DNA from: Bog-756 sp038210245
GTDB lineage: Bacteria; Actinomycetota; Acidimicrobiia; Acidimicrobiales; RAAP-2
DNA length: 17,983 nt
NCBI GenBank assembly: GCA_038210245.1
Contig: JBBQWW010000072.1
Span: 1-17,983, forward strand
Direction of reading: 5' to 3'
Shown one piece after another: positions 14,224 through 17,983 of this stretch; position 1 is the stretch's first letter; the number at the start of each line of letters is the position of its first letter. Below the pieces are notes generated by a model. It saw only the letters and a list, made by a program, of their open reading frames with translations, ran no database searches and was not told where the DNA came from. A program made the translations under genes and the position numbers.

Positions 14224-14255
14224 AGGTTGTGCTCTACCAGCTGAGCCACGTCCGC
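14180..14255 (-). tRNA. tRNA-Gly (anticodon GCC)
   Basis: The minus strand folds as a full cloverleaf: acceptor GCGGACG/CGTCCGC, D-stem GCTC/GAGC, anticodon stem CAACC/GGTTG with loop TTGCCAA (anticodon GCC), T-stem GCGGG/CCCGT with TTCGAAT, discriminator T and an encoded CCA. It reads glycine GGC/GGU codons. It was the insertion target of the island, and the incoming attachment site kept it whole. Confidence 0.97.
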
Positions 14256-14266
14256 GTGAGGGTCTC

Positions 14267-14272
14267 ACCCTA
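14267..14272 (-). promoter_or_regulatory. Candidate -10 box for tRNA-Gly
   Basis: TAGGGT on the minus strand, 11 nt before the tRNA 5' end. This is a reasonable -10 distance for a stable RNA with a short leader. Confidence 0.5.
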
Positions 14273-14389
14273 GCAGTCGGCCGGCCCCGGCCTCCCGGAT
14301 CGAGGACCCCGCACCCCGGTCGACCGCGACCTCGACCAGTGGTCAGCGGCTCGCCGGCCGAGCCGTCTCGCTAGGCCAGCACAGACCCT

Positions 14390-15889
14390 CTAGGCAGGGA
14401 GTTCGGCGTGCCACCACGGCACAGGGCGGTCCCGGCGGTTGGCCGCCGCCACCAGTTCGGCCAGCGACTCCTCCATCCCCCGGGCCACGGTATCGACGTC
14501 CGGGGTCAGCACCCGACAACCCTGCACCCCGACGTACAGGGAGTCGAGGTAGGAGAAGACAGTGACATTCAGGCCTACCCCCTCGATGATCGGCCCTACC
14601 GGGTACATGGCCACCATCCGTGCGCCGGCCAGGTACAGCGGGAAGTCCGGACCCGGCACGTTGGACACGATGAGGTTGAAGAGCGGGGCCACGTGGTCGA
14701 ACAGGCGGAAGTTAGAGATCAGTCGGGTCAGCCGGGTGGCCACGGACGGGACCAGCGCCTGGGCCCACCCGGCGAACACCTCGGGGTCGACGTACCGGCT
14801 CTGCTCCTTGGCCCTCCGGGACTCTTCGCCGATGCGGCGCAACCGGGCCACCGGATCCTCGACCCCCGAGGCCAACGAGACCAACATGGCCGAGACCCGG
14901 TTGCCCAAGTTCCCGTCCTCCTCCTCGGTCCGCACCGAGACCGGCACCATGCCGACCAGCGAGGTCTCGGGCTGTTCCTCCCGGGCCGCGAAGAAGGAGC
15001 GCAGGGCCCCCGACGTCGCCGCCAACACCACGTCGTTGGTGGTACCGCCGAGTACGTCCCGGACCCGGCGTACGTCGGCCAACGGCAGCTCGGCCAACGC
15101 CACCCGCCGGTGCGGCGAGATGGCCCGGTTGATCGATGTGCGAGGTGCGGCAAAGGGGGCCGGGGGCAGTGCACCGGGCTCCTCGCCCTTGCGGCCGCTC
15201 AGCGCCCGGGCCGTCCTGACGCTCCTCGACACCGTCCGCATCAGCGCCTCGGCATGGGCCGGAAGCGAGCCGAGGACATCCCGCCACTGCTCTACCTCAC
15301 CGGGCAGCGGCCCGGGTGTCCAGGGGGGGTCGCCCCGACGGGACGAGTCCTCGGGCCGACTCACGCCGGCCGCCTCTGATGGCCGTCCGAAGAGCGGTAC
15401 CGGGGCCGGCACCGGGGACAGGTCGAAGAACGCCGCCATCACCTGGGCCCCGGACACCCCGTCGATGATGGAGTGGTGGACCTTGGGCACGATGGCCAGG
15501 CGCCCCCCCTCCAGTCCCTCCACCACATGGAACTCCCACAGGGGTCGACTCCGGTCGAGCGGCCGCGACGCCAGGTCGGCCACCACCTCGGCCAGCTCCC
15601 CCAACCCACCCGGCTCGGGCAGACCTACCCGCCGCACGTGGTAGTCGAGGTCGAAGTCGGGGTCGTCCACCAGGGCCGGATGCTGGAGCCCGAAGGGAAC
15701 TTCGACCATCCGCTGGCGGAACGGTGGCACCCGGGGCAGCCGTTCGGCGATGAGGCTGCGGACCATCCAGAAGTCCACGCCGCCGTCCACCCCGGAGGGA
15801 TCGAAGATCAGGGCCCCGAGGATCTGGAGATGGGTAGTGGGCGACTCGAGGGCGAGGAACGCTCCGTCGAGGCCGGTCAGTCGGTCCAC
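14390..15889 (-). CDS. WS/DGAT wax ester synthase / diacylglycerol acyltransferase
   Basis: This 499-residue bifunctional acyltransferase esterifies a fatty alcohol or diacylglycerol with acyl-CoA, the last step of wax ester and triacylglycerol storage in Actinobacteria. The catalytic motif HHxxxDG is present as HHSIIDG at residues 138-144. The N-terminus MDRLTGLDGAFLALESPTTH and the C-terminal SNVPGPDFPLYLAG and GVGLNVTVFSYLD blocks are typical of the family, and the length is normal. It starts at a GTG 6 nt after the dut stop, so the two are probably co-transcribed. The high GC and lack of nearby mobile elements mark it as core chromosome outside the island. Whether it prefers alcohols or diacylglycerol cannot be read from sequence. 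Confidence 0.95.
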   Translation of the reverse strand: MDRLTGLDGAFLALESPTTHLQILGALIFDPSGVDGGVDFWMVRSLIAERLPRVPPFRQRMVEVPFGLQHPALVDDPDFDLDYHVRRVGLPEPGGLGELAEVVADLASRPLDRSRPLWEFHVVEGLEGGRLAIVPKVHHSIIDGVSGAQVMAAFFDLSPVPAPVPLFGRPSEAAGVSRPEDSSRRGDPPWTPGPLPGEVEQWRDVLGSLPAHAEALMRTVSRSVRTARALSGRKGEEPGALPPAPFAAPRTSINRAISPHRRVALAELPLADVRRVRDVLGGTTNDVVLAATSGALRSFFAAREEQPETSLVGMVPVSVRTEEEDGNLGNRVSAMLVSLASGVEDPVARLRRIGEESRRAKEQSRYVDPEVFAGWAQALVPSVATRLTRLISNFRLFDHVAPLFNLIVSNVPGPDFPLYLAGARMVAMYPVGPIIEGVGLNVTVFSYLDSLYVGVQGCRVLTPDVDTVARGMEESLAELVAAANRRDRPVPWWHAELPA

Positions 15890-15895
15890 GGTCCG

Positions 15896-16408
15896 CTACC
15901 GTCCCGTCGATCCGAAGCCACCTGGTCCCCGTTCACTGTCGTCGAGCTGGTCCACAGCCACGAATGTCGCCGTCTCCACCCGCTGGATGACCAGTTGGGC
16001 GATCCGGTCGCCCCGCTGGACCTCGTAGGGCATCTGGGGGTCGGTGTTGACCAGCAGGACGGCCAGTTCGTCCCGGTAGCCGGAGTCGATCAGGCCCGGG
16101 GTGTTGAGACAGGTCACCCCGTGTCGGAGGGCCAGGCCGCTCCGAGGCTGGACGAACCCGGCGTAGCCGGCCGGAATGGCCAGAGCGATCCCGGTGGGGA
16201 CCGCGGCCCGGCCACCACCCGGCGGCAGGGTCACCGATGTCCGAGCCACCAGATCGGCCCCGGCATCCCCCGGTCGGGCGTAGCCCGGAAGCGGGAGATC
16301 GGGATCCAGCCGGACCAGGGGCACCGCCACGCCCGACACCGCCAACAGGGGGGCGGTGGCCCTCCCGTCCGACGCCCCGTCGAAACCGTTCTGCGTTGCC
16401 GGGGTCAC
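15896..16408 (-). CDS. dut: dUTP diphosphatase
   Basis: This 170-residue trimeric dUTPase converts dUTP to dUMP and pyrophosphate, supplying the thymidylate precursor and keeping uracil out of DNA. All five family motifs are visible in order: RPGDAGADL, PRSGLALRHGV, NTPGLIDSGYRDEL (catalytic Asp), RGDRIAQLVI and the flexible C-terminal P-loop-like ERGPGGFGSTG. The N-terminal about 30 residues (MTPATQNGFDGASDGRATAP) are an extension beyond the core, so the GTG start at 16408 might be slightly too long. It is the first gene of a minus-strand pair with the WS/DGAT gene and is divergent from orn. Chromosomal housekeeping gene. Confidence 0.97.
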   Translation of the reverse strand: MTPATQNGFDGASDGRATAPLLAVSGVAVPLVRLDPDLPLPGYARPGDAGADLVARTSVTLPPGGGRAAVPTGIALAIPAGYAGFVQPRSGLALRHGVTCLNTPGLIDSGYRDELAVLLVNTDPQMPYEVQRGDRIAQLVIQRVETATFVAVDQLDDSERGPGGFGSTGR

Positions 16409-16529
16409 CGGAGTCCTCTACTTTCTCCCCGCCTGGACGCTACCCCTCCCGAGGGTCCCCCGGCGACCCCGACCCACGGTCAGAGGGCGCCGAAACGACG
16501 GTCAGATCCGAAGGTGGTCCTGCTCGGGA

Positions 16530-16535
16530 TAGGGT
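16530..16535 (+). promoter_or_regulatory. Candidate -10 box of a leaderless orn transcript
   Basis: TAGGGT ends 7 nt before the GTG at 16543, which supports that codon over upstream in-frame starts and suggests leaderless translation. Confidence 0.5.
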
Positions 16536-16542
16536 CACCGAC

Positions 16543-17085
16543 GTGCTGGTATGGATGGATCTCGAGATGACCGGGCTGGACGTCGATCGCCACGTGATCG
16601 TCGAGATCGCCACCCTCATCACCGACGACGACCTCCAGGTGGTGGCCGAGGGACCGGACCTGGTGGTGTCGGCCAGTGAAGACGAGCTCGGGGCCATGGA
16701 CGACTTCGTCCGGGCCATGCACACCAAGAGCGGCCTCCTGACCGAGATCGCCGCCTCCACCCAATCCCTCGACGAGGCCGGTGACGCCACACTGGCCTTC
16801 ATTCGCACCCATGTCCCCAAGGCCCGCACCGTCCCCCTGGCCGGCAATTCCATCGGAACCGACCGCCGCTTTCTGGCCGCCCAGCTCCCGGCCATCGAGG
16901 AGTTCCTCCACTACCGCTCGGTGGATGTCTCGACCGTCAAGGAGTTGGGCCGCCGGTGGTTCCCGGAGCTGATGAAAGGGGCGCCCACCAAGGCCGGCGG
17001 ACATCGGGCCATGGACGACATCCGCGAGAGCGTGGCCGAGTTGGCCTACTACCGCTCTCACCTGTTCCACGAGGTCGCCGGCTAG
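16543..17085 (+). CDS. orn: Oligoribonuclease
   Basis: This 180-residue DEDDh 3'-5' exonuclease degrades di- and short oligoribonucleotides to mononucleotides, finishing RNA decay and pGpG turnover. The DEDDh residues are visible: Asp and Glu in VWMDLEMTGLD, Asp in GNSIGTDRRFL, and His and Asp in GGHRAMDDIRESVAEL. The longer frame from 16237 is not needed: the N-terminus at GTG 16543 (MLVWMDLEMTG) matches the family exactly and has a -10 box at leaderless distance. It is divergent from dut and followed 93 nt later by the acyl-CoA ligase. Normal length, chromosomal. Confidence 0.97.
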   Translation: MLVWMDLEMTGLDVDRHVIVEIATLITDDDLQVVAEGPDLVVSASEDELGAMDDFVRAMHTKSGLLTEIAASTQSLDEAGDATLAFIRTHVPKARTVPLAGNSIGTDRRFLAAQLPAIEEFLHYRSVDVSTVKELGRRWFPELMKGAPTKAGGHRAMDDIRESVAELAYYRSHLFHEVAG

Positions 17086-17166
17086 TGCGGCCGGTGCCAC
17101 TGATCGTCGTCTCTGCGCCCCCGGGCCCATCCGTCCACGCCGAGGCCGCAGGCCCGGCCACCCTCG

Positions 17167-17173
17167 AAAGGAG
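17167..17173 (+). promoter_or_regulatory. Shine-Dalgarno of the acyl-CoA ligase gene
   Basis: AAAGGAG ends 5 nt before the ATG at 17179, a clear ribosome-binding site that fixes the start. Confidence 0.8.
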
Positions 17174-17178
17174 CACCG

Positions 17179-17983
17179 ATGGCCCCGCCGTCCGATCCGT
17201 CCACTGAGACCTCTCCCCCGGCGCCCACCTTGGCCGAGGCCACCGCGTCCCTGACCGCCCCGGGCCAGGGGTTCGAGATGGAGACCCTGACCATCCGGGG
17301 AGTGCCCACCCGGACCTGGAAGGCGGCGCCGGCCACTCTTCGGTCGGTCCTCGAGCTGTCCACCCTCCACGGTGAGAAGGACTTCCTAGTCTATGAGGAC
17401 GAGCGGGTCTCCTTCGCTGAACACTTCCAGATCGCCGCCGGCCTGGCCCGCACACTCATCGACCGCTTCGGCGTGCGGCCCGGTGACCGGGTGGCCATCG
17501 CCATGCGGAATTTGCCCGAGTGGGTGATGGCCTTCTGGGCCTCCATCGCCGCCGGGGCCGTGGTGGTGCCCCTCAATGCCTGGTGGACAGGGGCCGAGCT
17601 GGCCTACGGCCTCAGCGATTCGGGGACCACCGTGGCCTTCGTCGACGAGGAGCGACGAGAGCGGATCCTCCCTCACCTGGGGGACATCCCCGCCCTCCGG
17701 TCCATCGTGGTGTGCTGCGAGGAGCCCGACCCTTCGGGTGGCCGCAAGCCCGCCCAGGGTTCCACGGCCGAACGGCCCGGGGGCGAGCCGGTGCCGGTCG
17801 TGCCCTTCGGGGAGCTGACCGCGGCACTGCCGGCGGGGAGCACGCTCCCCGACGTGGACATAGAGCCCGACGCCGACGCCACCATCTTCTACACCTCGGG
17901 CACCACGGGTCGGCCCAAAGGGGCAGTAGGCACCCACCGCAACAGTGTGTCCAACCTCATGAACCTGTTCTTCGTCTCCACCG
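17179..17983 (+). CDS. Acyl-CoA synthetase / AMP-binding ligase, 3' end outside window
   Basis: The frame is open to the window end (268 residues visible), so the gene is partial. It is a class I adenylate-forming enzyme: the N-terminal region has GVRPGDRVAIAMRNLPEW and AGAVVVPLNAWWTGAELAYG, and the phosphate-binding signature A3 reads FYTSGTTGRPKGAVGTHRN near the end. Such enzymes activate a carboxylate, most often a fatty acid, to acyl-AMP and then acyl-CoA. The A5-A10 motifs and the C-terminal domain lie beyond the window, so substrate class cannot be judged. The start follows a strong Shine-Dalgarno. Its location near the WS/DGAT gene suggests lipid metabolism, but they are on opposite strands. 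Confidence 0.9.
   Translation, partial: MAPPSDPSTETSPPAPTLAEATASLTAPGQGFEMETLTIRGVPTRTWKAAPATLRSVLELSTLHGEKDFLVYEDERVSFAEHFQIAAGLARTLIDRFGVRPGDRVAIAMRNLPEWVMAFWASIAAGAVVVPLNAWWTGAELAYGLSDSGTTVAFVDEERRERILPHLGDIPALRSIVVCCEEPDPSGGRKPAQGSTAERPGGEPVPVVPFGELTAALPAGSTLPDVDIEPDADATIFYTSGTTGRPKGAVGTHRNSVSNLMNLFFVST

Larger units (their letters stand above)
13520..14244 (+). pseudogene. Tyrosine recombinase (integrase) remnant, truncated and frameshifted
   Basis: Only the catalytic C-terminal part of a phage-type integrase survives. From RRRIDLAHGTVEVV it runs through the beta-hairpin lysine region (GPPKIAAGHRKVSIPP) and HFHDLRHTGNTLAATTGAST (His and Arg of the active site) to ELMVRMG. There one base has been lost (about 13937; GGC-CAC has become GGC-AC), and the next frame continues with ANPRAALIYQHATEERDRSI, which holds the Tyr nucleophile. 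The N-terminal core-binding half and the first catalytic Arg are missing. After the frameshift the ORF reads into the tRNA-Gly gene and stops at 14244, as integrase genes at an att site often do. It abuts the HTH gene in the same frame, so an internal deletion removed the front. It cannot be active. Confidence 0.9.

Noticed and set aside
14050..14268. Minus-strand frame resembling 675-899 (both with FHVASIA)
   Set aside because: The shared peptide is only the translation of the 22-nt island-end repeat, not a conserved protein.
14408..15379. Long plus-strand frames over the WS/DGAT gene
   Set aside because: They are high-GC shadows of a gene with a clear catalytic motif on the minus strand.
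1..17983. CRISPR array
   Set aside because: No regularly spaced identical repeats with unique spacers and no cas-like genes; the phased repeats at 12782-12907 are too few and sit in a promoter.

Overview
The window is high-GC DNA that looks actinobacterial. The housekeeping genes on the right (dUTPase, oligoribonuclease, a WS/DGAT wax ester/triacylglycerol acyltransferase, a fatty-acyl-CoA ligase) are typical of lipid-storing Actinobacteria. Several genes have a TANNNT -10 box placed about 7 nt before the start codon, which suggests leaderless transcripts. An acidimicrobial or related environmental actinobacterium would fit, but I cannot fix the taxon from sequence alone.

The main structure is a genomic island of about 13.6 kb inserted in a tRNA-Gly(GCC) gene. 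The intact tRNA lies on the minus strand at 14180-14255. Its 3' half, from the anticodon loop to the CCA end, is duplicated at 623-666; the whole repeat, 614-666 and 14171-14223, is 53 nt with two mismatches. A truncated and frameshifted tyrosine-recombinase gene (13520-14244) sits next to the intact tRNA and reads into it. A 22-nt repeat found just inside both island ends may be integrase arm-binding sites.

Left of the island (1-613) are the end of a DUF6788-type gene and the C-terminal remnant of an ISL3-like transposase. The island has three parts. (1) 850-3041 is a translationally coupled pair: a TPR/SEC-C zinc protein and a large protein whose C-terminal half resembles the pRiA4b ORF-3 family. 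(2) 3042-9740 is a run of small unrelated units on both strands: DUF6228, a HAD phosphatase, a membrane protein, a dead IS30 transposase, a PadR/HAAS membrane-regulator pair, a SAM methyltransferase and a class III adenylate cyclase. A 25-nt same-orientation repeat (CATGGGAGG-N12-CATC) marks the unit boundaries, giving a cassette-array appearance. (3) 11295-14170 holds an AbiEi-like wHTH/Fic fusion, a divergent small HTH protein and the integrase remnant. A complete ISL3-family insertion sequence (9749-11143) with a perfect 8-bp target duplication lies between parts 2 and 3.

Right of the tRNA is ordinary chromosome: dut followed 6 nt later by a WS/DGAT gene on the minus strand, then orn and the start of an acyl-CoA ligase on the plus strand. 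The most unusual signals are the 25-nt boundary repeats and four 13-nt direct repeats, spaced 42, 30 and 41 nt, across the divergent Fic/HTH promoter region.
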